Shown: piece after piece, positions 32,430 to 40,542 of the stretch
Layout: the number at the start of each line of letters is the position of its first letter
Position numbering within the stretch: the stretch's first letter is position 1
DNA from: Corynebacterium senegalense
GTDB taxonomy: Bacteria; Actinomycetota; Actinomycetes; Mycobacteriales; Mycobacteriaceae
DNA: 64,000 nt
Direction: 5' to 3'
Assembly (NCBI RefSeq): GCF_900411315.1
Contig: NZ_LS990887.1
Location: 304,381-368,380 of the forward strand
Translations under genes and position numbers: made by a program
The notes under the pieces: generated by a model
Told to the model about the DNA's origin: nothing
The model's input: the letters and a program-made list of their open reading frames with translations, nothing else
Database searches by the model: none

Positions 32430-33026
32430 TTGAAAAAACAGATAGGCACCTTGGCCGCGGCCGTCGCCGCCACAGCCGTGCTCGCACTAACTCCGGCGCA
32501 GGCAGCCGGGATAAGTCCGAACGAGGCCCTGCTCGATTACGGCAATCTGCCGGCCGCATCGCAGTTCAAAGCGACCCTTGTCGGTCGCGCCGCAGCAGAC
32601 GTCGCTCTCCTTGACCCGCGTGTTCCGATTATAGTCCTCGGCGCTCGGCTTAACCCGGACTGCTCGGCACCCGCTGTTCTCACGGATCGTCTGGCCACCG
32701 CTCGGGTTCTGGCGGCGGTGCACCCGGCGAACCCGGTCATCGTTACGGGCGGGCATACTCAGGCCGGGTGCCCCAGCGAGGCCACACACATGCGTGATGC
32801 GCTCGCCGCCACCGGCGTCGCCCCCGGCCGCATTTCGGTCAAGGAGGGGTCCTTCTCCACCGTGGGCAACGCCCTGGAAACGGCGCACTACGCGGCCCCG
32901 GCGGGCAATGGCCCCCGCGTCGGCGTCATTGTCACCTCTCCTTCCCATGTCCCTCGCGCGGTAGACACATACGCAGCCACCGACTCTGCGGCGCTGTGGC
33001 TTGCCGTGGCTTCCCAGGTTGACTAG
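32430..33026 (+). CDS. Secreted YdcF-like (DUF218) protein
   Basis: 198 aa with a Sec signal (MKKQIGTLAAAVAATAVLAL, cleavage after AQA). The mature part follows the DUF218/YdcF fold: IIVLGARLNPD, LTDRLATARVL, VIVTGGHTQAG, SFSTVGNALETAH and VIVTSPSHVPRA. The family binds nucleotides or acts on envelope precursors, with no settled reaction. Translation starts on TTG at 32430 with AAGGA about 7 nt upstream. It follows the SGNH gene on the same strand after 165 bp and may be functionally linked with it. Confidence 0.8.
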   Translation: MKKQIGTLAAAVAATAVLALTPAQAAGISPNEALLDYGNLPAASQFKATLVGRAAADVALLDPRVPIIVLGARLNPDCSAPAVLTDRLATARVLAAVHPANPVIVTGGHTQAGCPSEATHMRDALAATGVAPGRISVKEGSFSTVGNALETAHYAAPAGNGPRVGVIVTSPSHVPRAVDTYAATDSAALWLAVASQVD

Positions 33027-33758
33027 CCCCGACTGGGGCGGCCGTGAATCAGTTGACCGCAATTCCTGCCCCACCACGGTGGCACCGTTTTCAACGAGGT
33101 GGAACCTCCGGGGCCAAAGCAGCCGGGAACGTGAGCTTATTTCCTCTCCCCAAGCACGTACGTCCGGTTTCACGCCGCCGCGCTGCCGCGGAAGCAACGA
33201 CTCAGAACGAGTAATGAGCCGCCGCGGCCGGTAACCGGGCGCCTCCTCACGGCTTGGCCCCGCCATCTCGTCAATGTCATTCGGGGCATTCGCTCCAGAA
33301 CGGGCTTCAGGTACCGCGCCGCGACCGAGCGGAGCCCAGAGACCCCGTTTGAAGGCATAACACCTGCTGGTCCTCCCTCGCGCTCCCTCCGTTTGAGAGG
33401 CTGTTGCGGGCTGCCTACTAGGGCAAAGCCAGCCGCCGGCCCCGGATCCGCCGCGAATCATCACCCTGCCGGGTACGCGGAGAATACTCTCACCCGGATT
33501 GCCGTAAGGCCCCGCACCGAGTATCCCGGGAACGAAACGGTACGAACGCAAAACAGGTTTACTCTTCCCAGACAACGACTCCCCTGGGCGATGTGCCCGC
33601 CTTCCGTGAGTTAGCCCCCCGCGCACGGAATAATGCGCAGTGCGCCGCACCACCCTTGCCGCAGCATTCATCTCATGCATTCATTGATCACCGACGGAAC
33701 GCAGCGAATACCGCCTTCGCAAACCGCAGAGCCCGCGCGCTGATCGTCTGCCGTTACG
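33027..33758. other. Gene-poor stretch, no supported feature
   Basis: About 730 bp without an open frame that looks coding: short frames on both strands lack family features and RBSs. Base composition is more mixed than in the flanking genes. It lies between the secreted YdcF-like gene and a tRNA 3'-end copy and may be decayed sequence from old insertions. I see no RNA gene or repeat in it. Confidence 0.5.
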
Positions 33759-33786
33759 GTGCCCCAGGTGAGACTCGAACTCACAC
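33759..33786 (-). repeat. 28-bp copy of the tRNA 3' end (att-like remnant)
   Basis: These 28 bp are identical to 36138-36165, the last part of the tRNA at 36139 (T-arm, acceptor 3' strand and discriminator base). Similarity fades over the next ~9 bp, and no 5' half of a tRNA is present. Such partial tRNA copies are left when an integrase inserts DNA into a tRNA 3' end, but no integrase gene is present. Confidence 0.75.
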
Positions 33787-33990
33787 CGGACGGGTGACCA
33801 TTTTCGGATGATTTTTGCCCCACCTCCGCATATAGCTCCGCTCCTGGTAGACCCCGTGGGTACCTGTCTACGGGGTTCGTGTGTGGGCGTGCTCCAAAAG
33901 TGGCCCAAACCGGGCCCGGCTCTACACCACGCACTCTCGCGAGCCGGGACGTGACAACACCTCGCCACTACCTCGCCCACGCATGACGAA

Positions 33991-34014
33991 GCCCCCGCCG
34001 CGGTGGGCGGGGGC
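33991..34014 (-). terminator. Terminator hairpin after the truncated pyrR
   Basis: GCCCCCGCC pairs perfectly with GGCGGGGGC around a 6-nt loop; on the minus strand it is followed by TTCGTC. It begins 13 bp after the stop of the gene at 34027. A second hairpin (ACCCCGT/ACGGGGT) lies at about 33852-33877. Confidence 0.65.
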
Positions 34015-34026
34015 GAGGGCTGCGGG

Positions 34027-34416
34027 TCAGTGCTTGGCCTGTCGCCGAGCAATGGCGTGGACACGTTGGCGCGACAACCCCGCGGCCGCGGCCACCGCCT
34101 CGCGCGGAGCGGCCAGGGCCGCGGCCTCGGCGACGAGCGCGTCGCGGCGGTGGGGCCGGTTGCGCTGGTCGTCTCGGTACAGGGTCACGTCGGGACTGCC
34201 AACAGGGATAGCAACCCCGGAAAACTCTTCCACCGCTGCCGCAATCCGCTGCGCCAGCGGCACTCCCCCCGACGGAATGCCCAGCAGCACTACCTGCGGG
34301 CTCGCAGCGTCGTCCAACGCCGTCTTCTCGATAAACTGGTGCGCGATGCGTGCAACAGTGCGGCCGACGTCTTGCGCGTTCAGCAACTCGACGGTCGACC
34401 GTTCATTTCCACTCAT
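34027..34416 (-). pseudogene. Truncated pyrR joined to an HTH-like tail
   Basis: The first ~90 of 129 residues match the N-terminal half of PyrR, the bifunctional pyrimidine-operon regulator/uracil phosphoribosyltransferase ([50 protein letters not shown]). The phosphoribosyl-binding loop and the whole C-terminal half are absent. After residue 90 the sequence becomes [18 protein letters not shown]...[14 protein letters not shown], like the helix-turn-helix end of small corynebacterial proteins. The native PyrR start and RBS (AAAAGG, 4 nt) are kept. It is either a pseudogene or a chimera made by recombination; UPRTase activity is not possible. A full pyrR is expected elsewhere. Confidence 0.7.
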
Positions 34417-34549
34417 CGAACCTTTTCCCCGCCTCGCTGTGCGGAATTTAAAGGATGTCGACAACGGCTCAGGTAACCGGATCCGTATGTAGTCTTGGGA
34501 CCGGCACTTACAGTCGCACTCTCTCCGATTGACCGCGAAGGATGAACCC

Positions 34550-35881
34550 ATGGGCATTCACGCCGAGTACACCCTCCCCTTCTCTCGCGAGGACGTCTGG
34601 CGCTGGCACACCCGGCCGGGTGCTGTCACGCGGCTGACTCCCGGTTTCCTGCCCATGCGGGTGCAAAGCGAAGCGGCGTCGATACGCAACGGCACAACCG
34701 TATTCAGCTTCCCCGCAGGCTTGCAATGGAAAGCCCGCCACCTCGCTGACGGCTACACCGCCGGCCACAAATTCACCGACATCGCCGCCAACCAGCCACT
34801 ACGAGCGGCGACGCAGTGGCGCCACGAGCACCGCTTCAAGGACGCTGGCGAGGGCACATTGCTTGTCGACGACGTGTCCGCAACCATCCCAGCAACCGTG
34901 CTCCGGCCCGCATGGGCGTACCGCCAGCGCCAACTCGTGGAGGATCTGAAGTTCATCGCGTCGCTGCCCGACGCAGCGCCGAAGACGGTAGCCATGACCG
35001 GCTCGAGCGGACTGGTGGGAACCCACCTGCGCGCGCAGTTGACAACGGCCGGCCACTCCGTGATCCCGCTGGTGCGCGGCGAGGCGGGCCCCGGCGAGCG
35101 TCACTGGGACATGGACAACCCTGCACCTGATCTGCTCGCTGGCGTGGACGGGGTGATCCACCTCGCGGGCGAGAGCATTATGGGGCGATTCACCGATGAC
35201 AAGAAGCGCAAGATCCGCGACTCCCGCATTGAGCCGACGAGGAAGCTTGCCCAGCTTGCTGCGGATTCCGGTGTGGACGTCTTTGTCGGCGCCTCTGCCA
35301 TCGGCTACTACGGCACTGACGCGGGTGGCTTTCCGCACACCGAAACAGACGGCCCAGGCGCTGGGTTCCTGGCCGACGTCTGCGCGGCGTGGGAAGACGC
35401 GGCGCAGGCGGAAGGCATCAGGACCGTCAATATCCGCACCGGCCTCGCCCTGTCCGGCGCGGGTGGGCTGTTGCCCGTGCTCAAAGCGAGCGTCAACGCC
35501 GGGCTGACCGCACAGTTCGGAGCCGGGGGCTTCTGGATGAGCTGGGTCGCGCTCGACGACCTGACCGACCTCTACACCCGCGCGCTGCTCGACGACACGG
35601 TCTACGGCCCGGTGAACGCGACCGCGCCGGAGCCGGTGACGAACGCGCAGATGTCCGCGCAGCTCGCTGAGCTGCTGCACCGGCCTGACGTGCTGTCCAT
35701 CCCGACGTTCGGCCCGAAGCTACTGCTCGGCAACGAGGGCGCCCGCGAGTTGGCGCTGGCTGATCAACGGGTTGTGCCCGCCGCGGCGACGGAGCGCGGC
35801 TGGCTGTTCCGCTACCCCACTTTGGAGGCGGCGCTGCGCCACGAGCTCGGGAAAGAGCAACTGCTAGTCTCGCAGGCGTGA
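34550..35881 (+). CDS. TIGR01777-family SRPBCC-SDR epimerase-like protein
   Basis: 443 aa. Residues 1-145 form a START/SRPBCC-like domain ([17 protein letters not shown]); residues 149-443 are an extended short-chain dehydrogenase fold with the NAD(P) motif [21 protein letters not shown] and SAIGYYG (catalytic Tyr region). This two-domain form is typical of actinobacteria. The bacterial relatives (YfcH/SulA-like) have no settled reaction; plant homologues affect chloroplast division. GAAGGA lies 7 nt before the ATG at 34550. It lies between the two copies of the tRNA 3' end. Confidence 0.88.
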   Translation: MGIHAEYTLPFSREDVWRWHTRPGAVTRLTPGFLPMRVQSEAASIRNGTTVFSFPAGLQWKARHLADGYTAGHKFTDIAANQPLRAATQWRHEHRFKDAGEGTLLVDDVSATIPATVLRPAWAYRQRQLVEDLKFIASLPDAAPKTVAMTGSSGLVGTHLRAQLTTAGHSVIPLVRGEAGPGERHWDMDNPAPDLLAGVDGVIHLAGESIMGRFTDDKKRKIRDSRIEPTRKLAQLAADSGVDVFVGASAIGYYGTDAGGFPHTETDGPGAGFLADVCAAWEDAAQAEGIRTVNIRTGLALSGAGGLLPVLKASVNAGLTAQFGAGGFWMSWVALDDLTDLYTRALLDDTVYGPVNATAPEPVTNAQMSAQLAELLHRPDVLSIPTFGPKLLLGNEGARELALADQRVVPAAATERGWLFRYPTLEAALRHELGKEQLLVSQA

Positions 35882-35975
35882 ATACAGACCAGATCGAAGC
35901 CTCCGCCCCGCGGGGAGAGCACCTGGAACGCAACGCCACCGAGCCGCCAACCCCGCGGTGTTGCCCCGCGAGCGT

Positions 35976-36127
35976 GTAAATCGCGTTGACCACTCCACCT
36001 CCCGGCGGTGGTCGTGGCCCCCGTTTCAACCGACGCCGCGACCTGGGAAAACGTCGAACTAAAAAACCCAAAGGGGCCCAAACGGGGGCCAACGGCCAAG
36101 CGTGGGAGGAAGTAAATCGCGTTGACC
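35976..36127. repeat. Pair of 16-bp direct repeats beside the tRNA
   Basis: GTAAATCGCGTTGACC occurs at 35976-35991 and again at 36112-36127, 136 bp apart. The segment between has GGGGCCCAAACGGGGGCC (36074-36091), similar to GTGGCCCAAACCGGGCCC at 33899-33916 near the other tRNA 3'-end copy. These may be ends or recombinase arm sites of a lost element. The rest of 35882-36138 has no gene. Confidence 0.5.
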
Positions 36128-36138
36128 TCCTACTTTCG

Positions 36139-36212
36139 TGCCCCAGGTGAGACTCGAACTCACACTGAACGGGTTTTGAATCCGTTGCCTCTGCCAATTG
36201 GGCTACTGGGGC
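36139..36212 (-). tRNA. tRNA with CAA anticodon (Leu), class I architecture
   Basis: 74 nt, no encoded CCA. The acceptor stem GCCCCAG/CTGGGGC is perfect, the T-arm is GTGAG-TTCGAGT-CTCAC, and the anticodon loop TTCAAAA gives CAA, which reads UUG (Leu). The anticodon stem ACGGA/CCCGT has an A-C mismatch at 31-39. The variable region is only TCAGT (5 nt), whereas canonical bacterial tRNA-Leu has a long variable arm. Strand is fixed by the T-loop. Identity by anticodon is leucine; charging is uncertain. The 3' 28 bp are duplicated at 33759. Confidence 0.85.
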
Positions 36213-36306
36213 GCGCCAAGAGATTCTAGCGCACGGCTTTGCCGACAGGACAATCGCGACAGGTGACAATTCACACGACGGGGCGACAACTGGTTATTAT
36301 TCGCTT

Positions 36307-36657
36307 ATGCGTAAATCCTTCATCTCTCTGGCAACTGCCTGCGCTCTTGTCGCTGGCCCCGTCGCCGCCCCCGCCTACTCCGCCGACGAGTCGTCCACCC
36401 CCGGTGCCGTCGAGTCCTCTGCTGACACCCAGCGTGTCTTCGACGCGTGGAAAGAAGGCTGGACCGCTATCGATTCCGCCAACCCGATTGACTGGTTGAA
36501 GAACGAAGTCGGGGGATTCGGAATGATGTCCTCCGGGGATATCGAAATGAGCGCGCAGGGCTCGTCGCAGGCGGCGTCCGCGTGGCTGCTCGCTTTCGGG
36601 ATCACCCTCGTGTTCGGCCAGATCGCGCAGATCATCATGAGCAGCATCAACCGCTGA
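36307..36657 (+). CDS. Small secreted or membrane-anchored protein, unknown function
   Basis: 116 aa with a Sec signal (MRKSFISLATACALVAG, cleavage near AYSA), a short acidic Ser/Thr/Glu-rich part, a Trp-containing helical middle (FDAWKEGWTAIDSANPIDWL), and a C-terminal hydrophobic helix (AWLLAFGITLVFGQIAQII). It would sit outside the membrane, anchored by its C-terminus. The -10-like TATTAT ends 6 nt before the ATG, pointing to a leaderless mRNA. It ends 10 bp before the ABC transporter operon and may be co-transcribed. No family recognised. Confidence 0.7.
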   Translation: MRKSFISLATACALVAGPVAAPAYSADESSTPGAVESSADTQRVFDAWKEGWTAIDSANPIDWLKNEVGGFGMMSSGDIEMSAQGSSQAASAWLLAFGITLVFGQIAQIIMSSINR

Positions 36658-36667
36658 TCCGACCGTC

Positions 36668-37585
36668 ATGAGTGTTTCAATCGCACCGGGCAGGGCCTGG
36701 CGCACTGTGGCGGCGGGGGTGGCGTCGATAAGCGTGCTCTCGGGGTGCGTGACCAACGTCGAGGGGGGAAACCCGGAGGGCTGGCAGCCGGTCGACCAGG
36801 AGGTCGTTCCCGAGATCGCCGCGATGGTGCCGGAAAGCGTCTCGGCTGACGGGAGGCTGTCCATCGGGACGAACCCGCCGTTCGCGCCGTTCGAGTTCAA
36901 GGACTCGCAGGGCACCATGATCGGCCTCGAGCTCGACCTCGGGCGCGCCGTCGCCGGCATCCTGGGCCTGGAGTTCGACCCGCAGGACATGGACTTCGCC
37001 ATGATCCTCCCCGCCGTGCAGGCGGGCAGCCTCGATGCGGGAATGTCAGGCTTCACCGACAACGCCGAGCGGCGCGAGACCTTCGACTTCGCGGACTTCA
37101 TGTACGCGGGAATCCAGTGGGCGGCCGCGCCCGGCAGCAACGTCGACCCTGGCCACCCCTGCGGACTGACCGTGGCGGTGCAGCGCACCACCGTCTCCGA
37201 GACGGACGACGTGCGCCCCAAGAGCGACGAGTGCGTAAAGAACGGTGAGCAGCCGATCACGGTGCTCGCCTTCGACACCTCCGATAACGCCGCGCTGGCT
37301 GCCCTGGTCGGCCGCGCCGACGCCATGAGCGCCGACTCTCCCGTCACCGCCTGGGCCGTCGAGCGCTCCGACGGGGAGCTGGAGCTCATCGGCGACATGT
37401 TCGACGCCGCCCCCTACGGCTTCGCGGTGCCCAAGGGCTCCCCGCTCGGCCCCGCCCTGGCCGCCGCGCTGCAGTACCTCATCGACACGGGCGAGTACAC
37501 GCGCATCCTGCAGCAGTGGAACGTCCGCACCGGCTACCTCGAGGAAGCGCTATTGAACGAAGAGCCACTGAAAGGACAGGGCTAA
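36668..37585 (+). CDS. Polar amino acid ABC transporter substrate-binding lipoprotein
   Basis: 305 aa periplasmic-type solute receptor (SBP_bac_3). The signal ends in a lipobox SVLSGC with lipidated C27. Family features include LSIGTNPPFAPFEFKD, LDLGRAVAGILGLE and MSGFTDNAERRETFDFADFMY. The ligand is probably a polar amino acid; the binding pocket cannot be resolved by eye. It is the first gene of a three-gene importer operon (6 nt to the permease), after a small membrane protein gene. Confidence 0.92.
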   Translation: MSVSIAPGRAWRTVAAGVASISVLSGCVTNVEGGNPEGWQPVDQEVVPEIAAMVPESVSADGRLSIGTNPPFAPFEFKDSQGTMIGLELDLGRAVAGILGLEFDPQDMDFAMILPAVQAGSLDAGMSGFTDNAERRETFDFADFMYAGIQWAAAPGSNVDPGHPCGLTVAVQRTTVSETDDVRPKSDECVKNGEQPITVLAFDTSDNAALAALVGRADAMSADSPVTAWAVERSDGELELIGDMFDAAPYGFAVPKGSPLGPALAAALQYLIDTGEYTRILQQWNVRTGYLEEALLNEEPLKGQG

Positions 37586-37591
37586 ACCACG

Positions 37592-38527
37592 ATGAGTACA
37601 ACAACGAACACGCCGCCCGAGCGCATCCGGGCCAAGCCTCTGCCCCACCCCGGCCGCTGGGTCCTGGCGGCCGTGCTGCTGGCGCTCGTGGCCTGGTTCG
37701 TCATCGGCGCGGCCCGCAACCCCGCCTACGGGTGGTCGACCTATTTCGACTACCTGCTTGACACCCGCATCGCCACCGCGGCACTGCACACCCTGGCGAT
37801 CACGCTGCTGGCGATGGTCATCGGTGTCGCCGGGGGCATCCTCCTCGCCGTCATGCGGATGAGCCCGAACCCTGTCTTCGGCGCCATCGGGTGGGTGTTC
37901 CTGTGGATCTTCCGGGGCACCCCCGTCTACGTGCAGCTGATGTTCTGGGGCCTCCTCGGCGCGATCTACGATTCGATCAACCTCGGCTTCGCCAGCGTCT
38001 CGCTGGAGCCGTTCACCTCCTCGGCGTTCATGCTCGCCGTCGTCGGCCTCGGCCTCAACGAGGCCGCGTACATGGCGGAGATCGTCCGCTCCGGCGTCTC
38101 CTCCGTGCCCGAGGGCCAGGTCGAGGCGTCGAAGGCGCTGGGCATGAGCTGGTCGCAGACCATGCGGCGCACGGTGCTGCCGCAGGCGATGCGCATCATC
38201 ATCCCGCCCACCGGCAACGAGTTCATCTCGCTGCTCAAGACGTCGTCGCTGGTCGTGGCCGTGCCCTACTCGCTTGAGCTGTACGGCCGGTCGATGGACA
38301 TCGCCGCCGCCCTGTTCCAGCCGGTGCCGATGCTGCTCGTGGCCGCGACGTGGTACCTCGTCATCACCTCGCTGCTCATGGTGGGCCAGCACTACCTGGA
38401 GAAATACTTCGAGAAGGGCGCGACGCGCCAGCTCACGGCCCGCCAGGTGGCCAGCCTGGCCGACGCGGAGGGGACGATCCCTAGCAATGTCCAGATCGTC
38501 GGCACTCCCGAGAAGAAGGGACGTTAA
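37592..38527 (+). CDS. Polar amino acid ABC transporter permease
   Basis: 311 aa inner-membrane subunit (HisM/GlnP type) with about five or six transmembrane helices and the EAA loop EIVRSGVSSVPEGQVEASKALGMS (written here as EIVRSGVSSV and EGQVEASKALGMS), which docks on the ATPase. The N-terminal ~25 residues and C-terminal ~40 residues are cytosolic extensions. It lies 6 nt after the receptor gene and 3 nt before the ATPase gene. A single permease gene implies a homodimer. Confidence 0.94.
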   Translation: MSTTTNTPPERIRAKPLPHPGRWVLAAVLLALVAWFVIGAARNPAYGWSTYFDYLLDTRIATAALHTLAITLLAMVIGVAGGILLAVMRMSPNPVFGAIGWVFLWIFRGTPVYVQLMFWGLLGAIYDSINLGFASVSLEPFTSSAFMLAVVGLGLNEAAYMAEIVRSGVSSVPEGQVEASKALGMSWSQTMRRTVLPQAMRIIIPPTGNEFISLLKTSSLVVAVPYSLELYGRSMDIAAALFQPVPMLLVAATWYLVITSLLMVGQHYLEKYFEKGATRQLTARQVASLADAEGTIPSNVQIVGTPEKKGR

Positions 38528-38530
38528 ACC

Positions 38531-39292
38531 ATGACCCCCATGATTGAAGCCAGGGACGTGTGGAAGTCCTTCGGCAGCCTCGACGTGCTCAAGGGCATCA
38601 ACCTCGAGGTCGCCCCGGGCGAGGTGACCTGCCTCATCGGCCCCTCGGGCTCCGGCAAGTCCACCCTCCTGCGCTGCGTCAACCACCTGGAGAAGATCAC
38701 CGCCGGGCGCCTCTTCGTCGACGGCGACCTCATCGGCTACCGCGAGCGTGACGGCGTGCTCCACGAGATGAGCGAGAAGAACGCCGCGGAGCAGCGCCGC
38801 GACATCGGCATGGTCTTCCAGAACTTCAACCTCTTCGGCCATCGCACGGTCCTGGAGAACATCATCGAGGCCCCGGTCCACGTCAAGGGCCAGCCCGTCG
38901 AGGAGGCGAAGGCCCGTGCGATGGAGCTGCTCGCCATGGTCGGGCTCGAGGCCAAGGCTGGCGTCTACCCCATCCAGCTTTCGGGCGGTCAGCAGCAGCG
39001 CGTGGCCATCGCGCGCGCGGTGGCCATGGACCCCAAGCTCATGCTTTTCGACGAGCCCACCTCCGCCCTGGACCCAGAGCTCGTCGGCGAGGTCCTCCGC
39101 GTGATGCGGGACCTTGCCGACCAGGGCATGACCATGCTCGTGGTCACCCACGAGATGGCGTTCGCCCGCGAGGTGGCGGACAAGGTCGCCTTCATGGCCG
39201 AAGGACGCATCATCGAGTACGGCACCCCGGACGAGGTGCTGGGCAACCCCCGGGAGGAGCGCACCAAGGCGTTCCTGTCCACCCTGTTCTAG
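38531..39292 (+). CDS. Polar amino acid ABC transporter ATP-binding protein
   Basis: 253 aa GlnQ/HisP-type ATPase. It has Walker [13 protein letters not shown]-loop FQNFNLF, signature [14 protein letters not shown], Walker [15 protein letters not shown] and the H-loop VVTHEM. It powers the importer encoded by the two genes upstream. The stop codon TAG lies inside the first unit of a 10-bp tandem repeat. Confidence 0.96.
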   Translation: MTPMIEARDVWKSFGSLDVLKGINLEVAPGEVTCLIGPSGSGKSTLLRCVNHLEKITAGRLFVDGDLIGYRERDGVLHEMSEKNAAEQRRDIGMVFQNFNLFGHRTVLENIIEAPVHVKGQPVEEAKARAMELLAMVGLEAKAGVYPIQLSGGQQQRVAIARAVAMDPKLMLFDEPTSALDPELVGEVLRVMRDLADQGMTMLVVTHEMAFAREVADKVAFMAEGRIIEYGTPDEVLGNPREERTKAFLSTLF

Positions 39293-39312
39293 CCTGTTCT
39301 AGCCTGTTTCAG
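39283..39312 (+). repeat. Three 10-bp tandem units across the ATPase stop codon
   Basis: CCTGTTCTAG is present twice exactly and a third time as CCTGTTTCAG. The first unit contains the stop codon of the ABC ATPase gene. Possibly replication slippage; no function is implied. Confidence 0.8.
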
Positions 39313-39316
39313 CTAC

Positions 39317-40066
39317 TCAGCCGAGAAGGCCCGCAGCGCCGCGCACGAGCGCCGTCCCCCCACCGAGGATGGCGAGCCCGAGGGCGATGTTGCGGGCCTT
39401 CGCGCTGGGCACGTGCGGGGCGATCCGCACGCCGAGGAAGATTCCCAGCACCATCGCCGCGAGCCCGGCGATCCACAGCTCGGGTCCGAGGGCGGACACG
39501 TCCGCCGCCCCGGTGAGCTCCTTGATGGCGAAGGACACCACGCCGCTGACCACGAAGATGGGCTGCAGCGTGGCCGCGTACACACGCTGTTCCCACCTGG
39601 CCGCCTGGGCGTAGACGGTGATGGCGGGACCCGCCACCCCGGCGAGGGTGTTCATGAACCCGCCGATGACCCCGGAGATCGCCGCCGGGAGCGCGCCGTT
39701 GACCCGGGGGACGTAGCGCTTGCCCAGGGTGACCACGCTCAGGGCGATGAGCAGCAGCACGCCGACGATGACGAGGAGCAGGTCCGTCGGCGAGTGCCGG
39801 ATGAGGATCGCCCCGGGCACCGCGCCGAGCACCAGGTAGGGAGCGATGGAGGCGAACTTGCGCCAGTCCACGTTCTTGCGCACCGTTACCGCCGTCAGCG
39901 TGGCGTTGACCGCGGCGAGCACGTTGACCAGCAGGATCCCCTCCACCGGGCCGAGGAGGATCGAGACGACCGGGCCCGCGATGAGCCCCAGCCCCATGCC
40001 GGAGACGCGCTGCAGCAGCGAGCCCAGCAGTACCGCCGTGAACAGGCCAGCTGCCGCCGCGGTCAC
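39317..40066 (-). CDS. TSUP-family (TauE/SafE) membrane transporter
   Basis: 249 aa with about seven or eight hydrophobic segments and the TSUP core (GSLLQRVSGMGLGLIAGPVV, GVIGGFMNTLAGVAGPAITVYA). The family is linked to export or uptake of sulfonates, sulfite or small organic anions; the substrate here is unknown. The GTG start overlaps the coaD stop as GTGA (40063-40066), so it is translationally coupled to coaD. This position after coaD may only reflect operon read-through. Confidence 0.87.
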   Translation of the reverse strand: MTAAAAGLFTAVLLGSLLQRVSGMGLGLIAGPVVSILLGPVEGILLVNVLAAVNATLTAVTVRKNVDWRKFASIAPYLVLGAVPGAILIRHSPTDLLLVIVGVLLLIALSVVTLGKRYVPRVNGALPAAISGVIGGFMNTLAGVAGPAITVYAQAARWEQRVYAATLQPIFVVSGVVSFAIKELTGAADVSALGPELWIAGLAAMVLGIFLGVRIAPHVPSAKARNIALGLAILGGGTALVRGAAGLLG

Positions 40067-40539
40067 CTGAACTTCTCCCGCATGGCCTCCCCGACCAGGT
40101 CGGGCACGAGGCCGGAGACGTCGCCGCCGTACTTGACCACTTCCTTGCACAGGGAGGACGAGGTGTAGCCGTACTTCTCATCCGTGAGCAGGAAGTAGGT
40201 GTCCACCCCCGAGAGGCGCCGGTTCATTTGGGCCATCGGCACCTCGTACTCGTAGTCCAGCGAGGAGCGCAGCCCCTTCACCAGGGCGGTGACGTGGTGG
40301 GCGGTGGTGTAGTCCACGAGCAGCCCGCCCCAGAAGTCCACCCTGATGTTCCCGGCGTCCCGCGTCACTTCGCGGATCAGGGCGACGCGCTCCTCGACGG
40401 AGAACAGCCCCGAGGTCTTGGTGGGGTTGCCCGTGACGAGGACGATGATCTCGTCGAAGTGCCGCGCCGCGCGGTGGAAGATGTCCAGGTGGCCGTTGGT
40501 GACCGGGTCGAAGGACCCGGGGCAGACCGCGATCGTCAT
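40063..40539 (-). CDS. coaD: Pantetheine-phosphate adenylyltransferase
   Basis: CoaD transfers AMP to 4'-phosphopantetheine in the fourth step of CoA synthesis. The 158 aa hexameric enzyme shows the nucleotidyltransferase motif GSFDPVTNGHLDI and the C-terminal YTSSSLCKEVVKYGGDV. It lies 3 nt after rsmD and overlaps the TSUP gene by 4 nt. The rsmD-coaD pair is widely conserved. Confidence 0.97.
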   Translation of the reverse strand: MTIAVCPGSFDPVTNGHLDIFHRAARHFDEIIVLVTGNPTKTSGLFSVEERVALIREVTRDAGNIRVDFWGGLLVDYTTAHHVTALVKGLRSSLDYEYEVPMAQMNRRLSGVDTYFLLTDEKYGYTSSSLCKEVVKYGGDVSGLVPDLVGEAMREKFR

Positions 40540-40542
40540 GTT

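Noticed and set aside
35493..36269. Minus-strand ORF containing APVAQLAEATDSKP
   Set aside because: This string is the well-known false translation of a tRNA gene; the ORF spans the tRNA at 36139 and the antisense of the TIGR01777 gene.
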